Assembly (NCBI RefSeq): GCF_027111355.2
Contig: NZ_CP114291.2
Span: 1,922,001-1,986,000, forward strand
Reading direction: 5' to 3'
Length of the DNA stretch: 64,000 bases
Source: Flavobacterium eburneipallidum
Lineage (GTDB): Bacteria; Bacteroidota; Bacteroidia; Flavobacteriales; Flavobacteriaceae
Shown: in pieces, positions 44,396-53,240 of the stretch
Layout: every line of letters begins with the position of its first letter
How positions within the stretch are numbered: the stretch's first letter is position 1
The notes under the pieces: generated by a model
The model's input: the letters and a program-made list of their open reading frames with translations, nothing else
Database searches by the model: none
Told to the model about the DNA's origin: nothing
Program-made: the position numbers and the translations under genes

Positions 44396-44929
44396 ATGAG
44401 ATTTTCTAAATCGCTAGTCTTTTTATTGCTTTTATCTTCTTTTGTTCAATCGCAAAATTCCCCTTCGGTAGAAAAGTCTCAATTTAAAATTAATGTATTG
44501 TTACCTGGATTGGTTTTTGAATATGGTTTAAATAATAAAAATACACTTTTCTCTGAAATATCTGCGGGTTACGGTTATACAAATAATAGCTTGGGCGAGA
44601 ATTGGACTATTTATCCTTATGTTCAAGAACAATTTCGTCATTATTATAATTTAGAAAAAAGAGCTGCCAAAGGAAAAGTAACTTCTTATAATTCAGGCGG
44701 ATTTATTGCTATGGCGGCGTATTATAATTTTAGGTCAATTACAACTCATGATTCGTATGAATCATCACATTCATCGGTTACAATTGCTCCTGTTTGGGGT
44801 TTTCAAAGGACGTATAAACACAAATTCAATTTAGATTTGAATTTAGGAGCAGGCTATGTATTTTCCAAAGAGGATTATGGTTTTTCTCCAGTTGTGAACT
44901 TTACATTAGGTTGGGTAATTGGAAAATAG
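44396..44929 (+). CDS. small secreted, outer-membrane-like protein of unknown function
   Basis: I do not recognise a named family. It has a signal peptide (residues 1-19, MRFSKSLVFLLLLSSFVQS). The rest (about 158 residues) is rich in aromatic residues and alternates like a beta-barrel (YGLNNKNTLFSEISAGYGYT..., FNLDLNLGAGYVFSKEDYGF, VVNFTLGWVIGK). The C terminus ends in a strand, as in outer-membrane proteins. It starts 24 bp after rnpB and may be transcribed by read-through or from its own unseen promoter. Confidence 0.72.
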   Translation: MRFSKSLVFLLLLSSFVQSQNSPSVEKSQFKINVLLPGLVFEYGLNNKNTLFSEISAGYGYTNNSLGENWTIYPYVQEQFRHYYNLEKRAAKGKVTSYNSGGFIAMAAYYNFRSITTHDSYESSHSSVTIAPVWGFQRTYKHKFNLDLNLGAGYVFSKEDYGFSPVVNFTLGWVIGK

Positions 44930-44942
44930 CGATAGCTTAATT

Positions 44943-45539
44943 TTATTCCTCTTCAGAATCCTCGAATAAATCTTCATCATCATTTTCTTCGTCATTCGAC
45001 TTTTCAAATTCGAAAAAGCTAAAGATAGAACCACCATAACTTTTCTTGAATGAAAAATTTTCCAAATGCTCCAGTTTGGTGTATTTAGAATGTTCAATAA
45101 TCATCATTCCTTCTTTATGTAAAATGTCTTTTTCGAAAACGCTCAAGACTACTTTTTCAAAAGTTTTCTGGTCTAAACCATAAGGAGGATCGGCAAAAAT
45201 AATATTATAAGTCGCTTTGTTTCTCTCTAAAAACGTGAAAACATCACTTTTGGTAGCCGCAATATTAAAATCATATTCGGCAGCCACTTGCTTAATGAAT
45301 TTTACACAACCAAAATCAGCATCTACAGAAGTGATAGGTGTACTGCCACGAGAAGCAAATTCGAAACTGATATTTCCTGTTCCGGAGAATAAATCCAAAA
45401 CTTTTAAGCCTTCAAAACTGAAATGATTGTTCAAAACATTGAATAATGCTTCTTTAGACATATCGGTTGTGGGGCGAACGGGAAGTCCTTTGGGCGGAAA
45501 AATACGTCTTCCTTTATATTTACCTGAAATGATTCTCAC
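44943..45539 (-). CDS. rsmD: 16S rRNA (guanine966-N2)-methyltransferase
   Basis: It methylates G966 of 16S rRNA using S-adenosylmethionine. MRIISGKYKGRRIFPPKG, VRPTTDMSKEALFNVL, VLDLFSGTGNISFEFASRG (SAM site) and the catalytic FADPPYGLD are all present. The C-terminal 17 or so residues form an acidic tail (NDEENDDEDLFEDSEEE) beyond the usual family end. Its start overlaps the end of the DUF3822 gene by 4 bp, indicating cotranslation. Confidence 0.95.
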   Translation of the reverse strand: MRIISGKYKGRRIFPPKGLPVRPTTDMSKEALFNVLNNHFSFEGLKVLDLFSGTGNISFEFASRGSTPITSVDADFGCVKFIKQVAAEYDFNIAATKSDVFTFLERNKATYNIIFADPPYGLDQKTFEKVVLSVFEKDILHKEGMMIIEHSKYTKLEHLENFSFKKSYGGSIFSFFEFEKSNDEENDDEDLFEDSEEE

Positions 45540-46354
45540 GATTGGAATAAAATAAAATGTTTCTGATTTTGGGCAGTTGAAAATGAGTTGTTTTTTTGCA
45601 AATTTGATACATCAAACAAGGATACGTTTCGAATGTATTTGTAAGCCAATTGATAAAAATCATCTTCCTCGGCAATGGTTCCCAATAATTCTAGTTTAAA
45701 ATTCTCGGGATTCATATTCAATTGTTCGGCAGTGAAAAGCAAATAATACAGAAAATCTTCTGGCGTTTGATAATCGAAAGAATTGAACAACAATAATTTT
45801 TGATTTTGAACTACAACAACTTCAAAATGTCCAGGATTGAAATTCACAATCATTTTTTTGTCGTCATTGTTTTTAGATAAATCCAATAATTTGCTAACCA
45901 AGATACTATTGGCATGTTTATAATCAAAAGTGCCAAATTGATCAATAAAAAAATTATTGATGTTCACATACGGAATGTAAACCGCATTCATTTGGTAATG
46001 CTGGATTTCGTCAAAAGCAAAAAAATCGGTTTCAAAAACCTTGGTATTGTATTGTAAATAGCTTCCTAAAAAATTTTCGTCAAAAAGTGGTTCAGGTACA
46101 AATGTTGAAAGATTGTTGTTGTGAATCACCATTATTTCATCATAAGAATCTTTTAATTCTGAATTTTCTCTAAAAGCATCTCCAAATAATTCTTCGATTT
46201 TAGTGGCTTTATGGAAGGTGTCAAAATGAATTTCTTTGACAGAGATAATCGTGTTACTTAAAGTGTCAAAAACACAAAAAGAAAGTCCCGTCAACGAAAC
46301 CTGAAGCGAGAGTTTTTTGTATTTTTTATCGGTAATGGTTGCGGTAATCGACAT
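45536..46354 (-). CDS. DUF3822 family protein
   Basis: I start at 46354 (MSITATITDKKYKKLSLQVS, 272 residues), where the family usually starts; the open frame extends 16 codons upstream without support. DUF3822 proteins are Bacteroidetes-specific and have an actin-like (ASKHA) fold in predictions as I remember. Here VSLTGLSFCVFD and NFNPGHFEVVVVQNQKLLLFNSF fit that. Function unknown. It overlaps rsmD by 4 bp, the usual pairing of these two genes. Confidence 0.82.
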   Translation of the reverse strand: MSITATITDKKYKKLSLQVSLTGLSFCVFDTLSNTIISVKEIHFDTFHKATKIEELFGDAFRENSELKDSYDEIMVIHNNNLSTFVPEPLFDENFLGSYLQYNTKVFETDFFAFDEIQHYQMNAVYIPYVNINNFFIDQFGTFDYKHANSILVSKLLDLSKNNDDKKMIVNFNPGHFEVVVVQNQKLLLFNSFDYQTPEDFLYYLLFTAEQLNMNPENFKLELLGTIAEEDDFYQLAYKYIRNVSLFDVSNLQKNNSFSTAQNQKHFILFQS

Positions 46355-46523
46355 AGTTGCAAACTTACAAATTAAAAATTCAATAGCAATATCTAAAATC
46401 ATTTTCGAGGGATATAAAATGAGATTGATGAATTTTGTTTATTAAAAAATCCTTGAAACAAATGCGAAACCAAAAAGTTGCATATATTTGTAGTCAAATG
46501 TTTTTTTAATAGTAAGGAAAAAA

Positions 46524-46841
46524 ATGAGAAGAGATATTTTTCAAGCCATTGCAGATCCAACACGAAGAGCTATTATCACGCTCATTGCCATGCAAGCGAT
46601 GACACCAAATGCTATTGCGGAACATTTTGATACTACCAGACAAGCAGTTTCAAAACATTTGAAAATACTAACGGAATGTGAGTTAGTCAAACAAAATTAT
46701 AAAGGAAGAGAAATTTATTACAGCCTTGAAATTGATAAAATGAAAGAAATTGATAAATGGCTCGAACAATTCAAGGTCATTTGGGAAACTCGCTTCGATC
46801 AACTAGACGATTTATTAATAACCTTAAAAAAACAACTATGA
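46524..46841 (+). CDS. ArsR-family transcriptional regulator
   Basis: The 105-residue winged-helix repressor has [13 protein letters not shown] (helix 1), recognition helix [28 protein letters not shown] and the wing [13 protein letters not shown]. No metal-binding Cys cluster is present, so it is not a typical metal sensor. It overlaps the downstream SRPBCC gene by 4 bp (ATGA). ArsR-SRPBCC-DoxX operons are common and are thought to be autoregulated. Confidence 0.92.
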   Translation: MRRDIFQAIADPTRRAIITLIAMQAMTPNAIAEHFDTTRQAVSKHLKILTECELVKQNYKGREIYYSLEIDKMKEIDKWLEQFKVIWETRFDQLDDLLITLKKQL

Positions 46842-47329
46842 ATTTACCATTCGATTTTATTGTAAACAAAGAAACGAGTACAGTACATGTAAAAAAAGAA
46901 TTTGCAGCAAAAGCTGATTTGGTTTGGGATGCGTACACAAAACCTGAACTATTAGATCAATGGTGGGCGCCAAAACCTTGGTTGTCTAAAACCAAATCAA
47001 TGGAATTCAAAGAAGGTGGTCGAAGACTCTATGCGATGTGTGGTCCAGAAGGCGAGGAACACTGGGCATTGGCAGACTACACTTCAATCACGCCTAAAAC
47101 TAATTTCAAATTTTTGGATGCTTTTTGTGATGAAAATGGAAATCTAAATGATGAAATGCCACGTTCCGATTGGAATATCGATTTTATGGATAATGGAAAT
47201 ACAACTGTAGTCCATATTGTTATTAAACATAAAACTTTGGCAGATTTAGAAACTATAATTAGCTTTGGCTTCAAAGAAGGATTTACCATGGCATTAAATA
47301 ATTTGGATGAAATATTCGCTAACTCTTAA
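46838..47329 (+). CDS. SRPBCC (AHSA1-like) domain protein
   Basis: The start at 46838 ([22 protein letters not shown], 163 residues) overlaps the ArsR stop by 4 bp. The longer frame lies inside the ArsR gene. The fold is seen in the [23 protein letters not shown] opening and the C-terminal helix [21 protein letters not shown]1-like SRPBCC proteins have a hydrophobic ligand pocket; the ligand is unknown. Confidence 0.92.
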   Translation: MNLPFDFIVNKETSTVHVKKEFAAKADLVWDAYTKPELLDQWWAPKPWLSKTKSMEFKEGGRRLYAMCGPEGEEHWALADYTSITPKTNFKFLDAFCDENGNLNDEMPRSDWNIDFMDNGNTTVVHIVIKHKTLADLETIISFGFKEGFTMALNNLDEIFANS

Positions 47330-47341
47330 ATCAATTATACT

Positions 47342-47716
47342 ATGAAAAACAAAATCACATTCGTTTTAAGCCTTTTATTTGGTCTCTTGTTTATCAATGG
47401 AGGATTAAATAAGTTTTTGAATTACATGCCCATGCCTGAAAATTTACCTGAAAAAATGCTAAAAGCAATGGCTGCCTTTACAGAAATTGGCTGGTTGATG
47501 CCGCTTGTTGGAATTGTAGAAGTCGTGGGTGGTTTATTGATAATTATACCAAGAACACGAGCATTAGGAGCATTAGTAATTTTTCCTATTATGGTTGGAA
47601 TTGTCTTGACTAATATAGTACAAGATTCTAGTGGTTTGCCTTTTGCAGGTGTTTTAAGTGTTATATTAATTTGGATAATGCTTCAAAATAAGGAAAAGTA
47701 CGCTCCCTTATTTTAA
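47342..47716 (+). CDS. DoxX-family membrane protein
   Basis: The 124-residue protein has four hydrophobic helices, near residues 5-20, 45-65, 70-95 and 100-118. FGLLFINGGLNKFLNYMP and GWLMPLVGIVEVVGGLLIIIPRTRALGALVI match the DoxX family. It is the last gene of the ArsR operon, 12 bp after the SRPBCC gene, and is closed by a strong terminator. Its role is unclear; relatives take part in quinone or thiosulphate redox chemistry. Confidence 0.88.
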   Translation: MKNKITFVLSLLFGLLFINGGLNKFLNYMPMPENLPEKMLKAMAAFTEIGWLMPLVGIVEVVGGLLIIIPRTRALGALVIFPIMVGIVLTNIVQDSSGLPFAGVLSVILIWIMLQNKEKYAPLF

Positions 47717-47731
47717 TAAAAAATGAATCCA

Positions 47732-47767
47732 AAAAAAAGCGTGAATTACAAAATTCACGCTTTTTTG
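47732..47767. terminator. bidirectional terminator between doxX-like gene and pectate lyase
   Basis: AAAAAAGCGTGAATT (47733-47747) and AATTCACGCTTTTTT (47752-47766) form a 15-bp perfect stem with a 4-nt ACAA loop. It serves convergent genes. Confidence 0.93.
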
Positions 47768-47770
47768 TAT

Positions 47771-48979
47771 CTATTTAGAACTTAAAACATCAGTTGTTGG
47801 AGCCCATCTTTTTTGCCATTTGGGATATTTTTTCAACACTGATTCTGGATTGTAGGTGTACCAAGAATAACCCACACGTCTTTCTCTACTGACTTCTGCC
47901 AAGGAATACAAATATTTACTATCTCTGTCGCAAAATAAAGGTTTTCCTGTTCCTAATTCATAATAACGAGTCCAAATAGGTGGTGCGGTAGAATCAATTA
48001 CGACTTTATTATCTTTAGTAACCGTCATGTATTTAGATTCAAATTGTGGTGCGTCAAAGTTTTCAATTCGGGTGTTGTATATTTTCGAATCCGAAAACCA
48101 TTTGACAGCAGCTTGCACCGATTTAATTATTTCCTCATTCGGATTATCAATTGTCATCAAGAAAGAAACGATTCCGGCACTTTCGCCATTGCAAATGCTT
48201 GGTGGTTCAAAGGCTCTTGCCCAAGCTGGAGCTAAAGTGATTTCGTTATGTTGTTGGCACCATGCGGTCAATTTTCCTTGATCTACAATTTGCATTTTCA
48301 AGATGCAATCAATTCCTTTTTGGTAAGATTTGGTCAATTTTGCTTTTGTTTTAGTGTCAATAAAAGTAAAATTAGGATCGTCAGAAATTATTTTTTTCAA
48401 GAGATTCATAATGCCCATATAAGCACCATCATTGAAAGTAATGTGGCGACTGTATCCTTTTTCTAGCGGGAAATATTGTGGCCAACCACCATTAGCATAT
48501 TGTGCATCCAGAATAAAATCGATTCCTTTCAAGCAGGCTGTTTTGTATTTTTCTATGTTGGTAAGTGTATAAACTTGAGCTAAATAATCGATGTGGGTAT
48601 AAGTTGTAGCATTATCAAATGTAGTGTGCGTACTTGATTTTGTAGAAACAACTGCCTCAATTTGTTCTGGTGTCAAAATCGCTCTCATGTCGTAATTCTT
48701 GGGCCAACCTCCATTATTTCGTTGAAAATAGATGATATTGTCGGCTATATTGGTATAATCGGTTTCAGCATATTGCGGTTGATTCGGAATTGGATTTACA
48801 ATATTGGTTTTGTCTTTAATATGATACCAATGATTAACTCCATCTTGAAAAGGTTTGGTACTAATTATGGTTTTGTTTTCTCCAGAAGTTTGTGCGGTTG
48901 AGTAATAAAATGAAGATGCTGTTAGTAACATTGTTAGCAGAACAGTATTTCTTTTGATTGGTTTATTAAATAATTTCAT
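47771..48979 (-). CDS. pelA: secreted pectate lyase, polysaccharide lyase family 10
   Basis: This 402-residue secreted enzyme cleaves polygalacturonate by beta-elimination. Signal peptide residues 1-29 end in YYSTAQ. PL10 hallmarks are NNGGWPKNYDM, ATYTHIDYLAQVY, NGGWPQYFPLEKGYSRHITFNDGAYMG and PPIWTRYYELGTGKPLFCDRDSKY with the catalytic Arg region. It lacks a type IX sorting domain at the C terminus, so it is probably periplasmic. Its product would feed the GH105-type hydrolase. Confidence 0.93.
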   Translation of the reverse strand: MKLFNKPIKRNTVLLTMLLTASSFYYSTAQTSGENKTIISTKPFQDGVNHWYHIKDKTNIVNPIPNQPQYAETDYTNIADNIIYFQRNNGGWPKNYDMRAILTPEQIEAVVSTKSSTHTTFDNATTYTHIDYLAQVYTLTNIEKYKTACLKGIDFILDAQYANGGWPQYFPLEKGYSRHITFNDGAYMGIMNLLKKIISDDPNFTFIDTKTKAKLTKSYQKGIDCILKMQIVDQGKLTAWCQQHNEITLAPAWARAFEPPSICNGESAGIVSFLMTIDNPNEEIIKSVQAAVKWFSDSKIYNTRIENFDAPQFESKYMTVTKDNKVVIDSTAPPIWTRYYELGTGKPLFCDRDSKYLYSLAEVSRERRVGYSWYTYNPESVLKKYPKWQKRWAPTTDVLSSK

Positions 48980-49111
48980 GGTTAAAAATAGGTTTTTGGT
49001 TTAGTTATTTTCAAAGATATTGATTTAATAGTTTTGTTTTCTGTTTAGAGTTTCACACAAACATTATAATTCAATTAACATCTCAAAATAAAGTGTAGCA
49101 ATCTTAATGCC

Positions 49112-49119
49112 TAATTTTG
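49112..49119 (+). promoter_or_regulatory. -7 element of the LLM oxidoreductase gene
   Basis: TAATTTTG matches TAnnTTTG; no good TTG lies 17-23 bp upstream. Because it lies after the upstream in-frame ATG at 49107, it supports the later start at 49137. Confidence 0.5.
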
Positions 49120-49136
49120 CAAAAAATAAAATAGTT

Positions 49137-50141
49137 ATGAAAAATTCTATTCCTTTATCTTTATTAGAGTTAGCAATAATTAATCAAGATAGTAATGCCA
49201 GTGAAACTATGGATAAAACCAAAGAATTGGCTCAATTGGTTGATAACTTGGGTTACAGTCGGTTTTGGTTGGCAGAGCATCATAATATGGCGCATGTGGC
49301 TAGTACAGCTACAGTGGTTTTGATTGGTTTTATTGCGAGTCAAACTCAAAATATTCGAGTAGGTTCTGGAGGGATTATGTTGCCCAATCATTCGCCATTG
49401 ATTATTGCCGAACAATTTGGAACCTTGGCTACTTTATATCCCAATCGAATTGATTTAGGTTTAGGAAGAGCGCCAGGAACGGATACTTTTACTGCACAAG
49501 CCATACGAAAAGATTTTTTTGAAGAAGCACAACAGTTTCCAAGAAATGTAGCTAAACTACAAAGATATTTTTCTGAAGAAAATGCTATTGCAAAAGTACG
49601 AGCCTTTCCTGCAGAAGGAATGGATGTTCCCATTTGGATTTTAGGCTCTAGTATGGATAGCGCAAAACTGGCAGCTGAATATGGTTTGCCGTATGCTTTT
49701 GCAGGACATTTTGCACCCAAACAAATGATTCAAGCATTCGAATTTTACAGAGAAAATTTTCAACCATCGGCTTTTTTAATTGAACCCAAAACGATGGCTT
49801 GTGTCAACGTAATTGCTGCCGATTCTGATGAAGAAGCTCAATTTTTATCGACTAGTTTGTATCAAATGTTTTTGAATTTAATTCGGAATGATCGCAAAGG
49901 ATTGCAACCACCTGTTGACTCTTTAGAAGAAATTATGAATGAAGAAGAACGCTTTCATGTGAATCAAATGACGGCTTGTACTTTTGCAGGAAACAAAGAA
50001 AGTTTAGTCAAAAGTCTAAAAGAATTCATCAATTACACTCGTATAAATGAGCTTATGATTACTAGTCCGATTTTTAATCATCAAGATAAATTGAAAAGTT
50101 TAAAGATTACCAAAGCGGTTGTTGATGCTATTAATGAATAA
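49137..50141 (+). CDS. LLM-class flavin-dependent oxidoreductase
   Basis: This TIM-barrel, FMN-dependent enzyme resembles bacterial luciferase (YhbW-like). Start 49137 (MKNSIPLSLLELAIINQ, 334 residues) fits the family opening and the TAnnTTTG element. Visible features are RFWLAEHHNMAHVASTATVVLIG, RVGSGGIMLPNHSPLIIAEQFG, RIDLGLGRAPGTD and PIWILGSSMDSAKLAAEYGLPYAFA. The substrate is unknown. It is monocistronic and divergent from the pectate lyase. Confidence 0.92.
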   Translation: MKNSIPLSLLELAIINQDSNASETMDKTKELAQLVDNLGYSRFWLAEHHNMAHVASTATVVLIGFIASQTQNIRVGSGGIMLPNHSPLIIAEQFGTLATLYPNRIDLGLGRAPGTDTFTAQAIRKDFFEEAQQFPRNVAKLQRYFSEENAIAKVRAFPAEGMDVPIWILGSSMDSAKLAAEYGLPYAFAGHFAPKQMIQAFEFYRENFQPSAFLIEPKTMACVNVIAADSDEEAQFLSTSLYQMFLNLIRNDRKGLQPPVDSLEEIMNEEERFHVNQMTACTFAGNKESLVKSLKEFINYTRINELMITSPIFNHQDKLKSLKITKAVVDAINE

Positions 50142-50186
50142 TATATCGATTTGATTAATAATATCAATTCAATATTAATATTTATT

Positions 50187-50260
50187 TGTCATTCTGAAGA
50201 AGGAGGAATCTCGTTTTAGTTGCTCACGTTTGTTGGGATTCTTCCTTCGTCAGAATGACA
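50187..50260. repeat. inverted repeat TGTCATTCTGAAGAAGGAGGAATC
   Basis: TGTCATTCTGAAGAAGGAGG (from 50187) is matched in reverse complement by CCTTCGTCAGAATGACA ending at 50260, with a few mismatches and a 20-30 nt centre. It lies between the LLM gene and the L,D-transpeptidase gene and could end both transcripts. Confidence 0.75.
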
Positions 50261-50311
50261 AAATCATTGACAAAATTCCTTAATTTAATAACAATGAATA
50301 TCAATTTTAAA

Positions 50312-51172
50312 TTATTCATTTTTTGACGTTTCAACTCTCTTTTTCTGTTCAGACAAAATGCTATTGAGATGTGGTTTTGTAATATTTTTTATTTCTGCAA
50401 TCGAAATATCAAGTGCTTTAGTATTTTTAACTAATGCCAACCACGGTTTTGGCGAACCAAAAGGATAGCTTCCAAAAACGATTACAGGAGTTCCTTTCAA
50501 AAGTACTGTTTCATCATCTTGCAAAACCCATTGATCTGCCCAATTATAAAGATATTTAGCATCTTTCTCTTGAAGACGCAAACAAGAATGCGAGGCTGGA
50601 TAACCCGGTAATTCGTATTGATGCCAACCCACACCTAGTTTATTGGCAATATTAAAATTCCAACGCAAATCCCATTCGTCATTGAAAGTGCTGGTGGTTT
50701 GCTCGGCTTTCCAGTTGGTAAAGAAAAGTCCAGTAGGAGTAGGGTCTTTTTTTCGTCCCATATTCGTTGGTCCAGTGTAAATCAATTCACCATTTTCATA
50801 AGCAGCGAAAGTTTGTGTTGGATAGGAGAAAAAGATGATTTTCGAAATGTCTTTCAAATAAGGAACTTCCAACGGAAAAGGCAAATAAAATTCTCTATCA
50901 CCTGCCAAGTCTGTAGGAACAAGGATAGAATCCATTTTAGAAATATTGGCTTTATCGGTTCTATTTACTGCGAGAACAATTTCAATTTGTGTACTGTCCG
51001 AATGAGTTGAAAGCCATTGTTTAGAACTTTCCAATTGGTACGAAATATTTTTTGGTTTTTGTCTAACAATTGTTTTTTTGGCAACAACAATTGTTTCTGT
51101 GGTATTGTTTTCTTCTTTTTTACAAGATTGAAAAACAAAAATAAGGCTTACAATAAAAAGGTACTTTTTCAT
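50312..51172 (-). CDS. L,D-transpeptidase (YkuD family), probable lipoprotein
   Basis: Residues 1-17 (MKKYLFIVSLIFVFQSC) form a lipoprotein signal with Cys17. The YkuD catalytic region is KIIFFSYPTQTFAAYENGELIYTGPTNMGRK and then HQYELPGYPASHSCLRL, where Cys of SHSC would be the nucleophile; the usual motif is SHGC. LQEKDAKYLYNWADQW and PVIVFGSYPFG complete the fold. Length is 286 residues. It probably cross-links or modifies peptidoglycan. The terminator at 51268-51298 separates it from the GH28 gene. Confidence 0.88.
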   Translation of the reverse strand: MKKYLFIVSLIFVFQSCKKEENNTTETIVVAKKTIVRQKPKNISYQLESSKQWLSTHSDSTQIEIVLAVNRTDKANISKMDSILVPTDLAGDREFYLPFPLEVPYLKDISKIIFFSYPTQTFAAYENGELIYTGPTNMGRKKDPTPTGLFFTNWKAEQTTSTFNDEWDLRWNFNIANKLGVGWHQYELPGYPASHSCLRLQEKDAKYLYNWADQWVLQDDETVLLKGTPVIVFGSYPFGSPKPWLALVKNTKALDISIAEIKNITKPHLNSILSEQKKRVETSKNE

Positions 51173-51267
51173 AACTGAATTTCTTTGATGTAAAATTGAA
51201 CATTTCAGCTATGATTCTTGTTACATAATTTAGGTAAATTGTTATTATATTATTCACTTTTGAATAC

Positions 51268-51298
51268 AAAAAAAGCCAACAATGAAGTTGGCTTTTTG
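51268..51298 (-). terminator. terminator after the GH28 gene
   Basis: AAAAAGCCAAC (51270-51280) and GTTGGCTTTTT (51287-51297) form an 11-bp stem with a 6-nt loop and an A-tract giving a minus-strand T-run. Confidence 0.9.
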
Positions 51299-51326
51299 AT
51301 GCTGTGATTACAAAATTTTATTTGGT

Positions 51327-53009
51327 TTATAATTTTACTGCTTTTTTAGGAACAGTTTCACCAATGGTAGTTTTTTTAGAAAAACTAGAAGTTTTTGAAA
51401 TAGTTAAATCGATGTTTTCAGAAGCAGCTCCATTAATAGTAATGGCTTTTGGAGAAGTCGAATTGAATTCAATATTTTTGAATGTAACATTTTTACCATT
51501 GTAAATGTCAAAGTTGTTCTCTTCTTTAATATCTAATTTTACGTTGCTAATTTTAATTCCTTTGGCATCAATAATAGAAAAACCTTTATCCGCTTTGGCA
51601 ATCAAATTAGAGATTTCAATGTTCTCTAAATTCATTTCTGGTAAACCTTGCAAAAATACCGCTTGATAAGCACCTGCAATAGTGATGTTTTTGATGGTAA
51701 TATTTTTGAACTGTGGTGTTTTTTCATCCACAGGAACTATTTTTGTACTTATTTTATTTCCGCCATCGGCTAAAGTTTCTGCAATAGATTTTCCGCCATA
51801 ATACAAGTCAAAAGAAATCGCTTGTGATGGAATATCAGTCATGAAAATATCCGAAATAAAGATATTTTCTACCACACCGCCACGTCCACGGTTACTTTTG
51901 AAACGCAATCCAACGTCTGTTCCCATAAAAGAACAATTGGATACGTGCATATTTTTCACACCACTCGACATTTCGCTACCTACGGTAACTCCGCCATGTC
52001 CGTGATACACAATATTATTTCTTACGATGATATTTTCGCATGGAACGCCACGATCACGACCATCTTTGTCTTTTCCAGATTTGATACAAATCGCATCGTC
52101 ACCCACATCAAAAGTAGAATTTTCAACCAATACATTTTTGCATGATTCTACATCAAGTCCGTCACCATTTTGAGAAAACCAAGGATTACGAATGGATACA
52201 TTTCTGATAATTAAATCTTCAATCATCAAAGGGTGAACGTTCCAAGCTGGAGAATTTTGGAAAACTGGTCCGTCAAACATGACTCTTTTACTGTTTTGGA
52301 TACTTACCAATACTGGACGAAGAAAATCGTGAATGGGTTCAAAATCTTCTTTGGTTTTTAAATCCAAACGCACATTTTGGTCAGCACCTTCCGATGCTTT
52401 CATAAAAACTTCCGATGGATACCAACTGGTTTTTGCAGCATTAACGACACCACCTGAAGTAACAAATTTTTTCCATTGTCCTTCGGTTACTTTTGCTTTT
52501 TTCACTTGTCTCCAAACTTCACCTGAACCGTCCCAAACCCCTTTTCCAGTGAAAGCAATGTTTTCTAAATTTTTTCCGTAAATAGGAGAGATACAACGCC
52601 AGGTGTTTAATCCTTCAAAACTGGTTTCGATAATTGGATACAAACTTTTGTCAGTTGAGAATTTGATTAAAGCACCTGATTGAGCATGTAATTCAAGGTT
52701 ACTTTTTAAAATAATTGGTCCAGTTAACCAAATTCCAGGAGGAATAATTACTTTTCCACCGCCTTTTTTAGAAACCGCTTCAATGGCATCGGCAAAAGCT
52801 TTGGTGTTTAAAACATAACCACCATTTACCGCACCAAAATCTTTAATGTTTACGCTATTGTTTGGAATTATAGGTTCTTTGACTTTTGCCATTTTGAATT
52901 CAAGACCTGGATAGGCTTCTTCGGCTGAATTTTGTGCCATAATTGGGTTCGGACAGCTCATTATTAAAACTGTCAAAGCGATACATAATGCGTGAATTGG
53001 TTTTTTCAT
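51327..53009 (-). CDS. GH28 polygalacturonase-like enzyme
   Basis: This 560-residue secreted protein has a signal peptide (residues 1-25, ending PIMAQ) and a right-handed parallel beta-helix. It starts with the NIKDFGAVNGG pectate-lyase-superfamily opening. GH28 catalytic motifs are present: NGDGLDVESC (the NTD-like Asp), VGDDAICIKSG (Asp pair), YHGHGGVTVGSE (His) and LRFKSNRGRGG (R-x-K). It would hydrolyse homogalacturonan or rhamnogalacturonan. No type IX sorting domain is seen. Together with PL10 and GH105 it supports pectin use. Confidence 0.93.
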   Translation of the reverse strand: MKKPIHALCIALTVLIMSCPNPIMAQNSAEEAYPGLEFKMAKVKEPIIPNNSVNIKDFGAVNGGYVLNTKAFADAIEAVSKKGGGKVIIPPGIWLTGPIILKSNLELHAQSGALIKFSTDKSLYPIIETSFEGLNTWRCISPIYGKNLENIAFTGKGVWDGSGEVWRQVKKAKVTEGQWKKFVTSGGVVNAAKTSWYPSEVFMKASEGADQNVRLDLKTKEDFEPIHDFLRPVLVSIQNSKRVMFDGPVFQNSPAWNVHPLMIEDLIIRNVSIRNPWFSQNGDGLDVESCKNVLVENSTFDVGDDAICIKSGKDKDGRDRGVPCENIIVRNNIVYHGHGGVTVGSEMSSGVKNMHVSNCSFMGTDVGLRFKSNRGRGGVVENIFISDIFMTDIPSQAISFDLYYGGKSIAETLADGGNKISTKIVPVDEKTPQFKNITIKNITIAGAYQAVFLQGLPEMNLENIEISNLIAKADKGFSIIDAKGIKISNVKLDIKEENNFDIYNGKNVTFKNIEFNSTSPKAITINGAASENIDLTISKTSSFSKKTTIGETVPKKAVKL

Positions 53010-53175
53010 TACTTGGTTTTAATTTTTTTGGTTTGTTGAATGAGTAACATTTTAACAGACAAAAGTAATCAATAAGTATTTTGATACCATAGTTAAAATC
53101 TTGATTTTATTTTCGAAAAAATAATTAATCAAATACTATACCGATTATGATTTGAGATATTAACTTATTACGGTC

Positions 53176-53219
53176 AAAAAAAAGCGATTGAGAATATTTC
53201 ATTCAACAATCGCTTTTTA
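53176..53219 (-). terminator. terminator after clpC
   Basis: AAAAAGCGATTG and CAATCGCTTTTT (53178-53189 and 53207-53218) form a 12-bp stem around a 16-17 nt loop; the A-tract gives the minus-strand T-run. Confidence 0.85.
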
Positions 53220-53240
53220 AAATTTAAGAAGGAAAAAAAT

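Noticed and set aside
46757..46837. Longer start for the SRPBCC protein
   Set aside because: The extra 27 codons lie inside the ArsR gene in another frame; the ATG at 46838 overlaps the ArsR stop by 4 bp and matches the family start.
49107..49136. Upstream ATG of the LLM oxidoreductase
   Set aside because: A TAnnTTTG element at 49112-49119 lies after it, so it would not be transcribed; the family start is at 49137.
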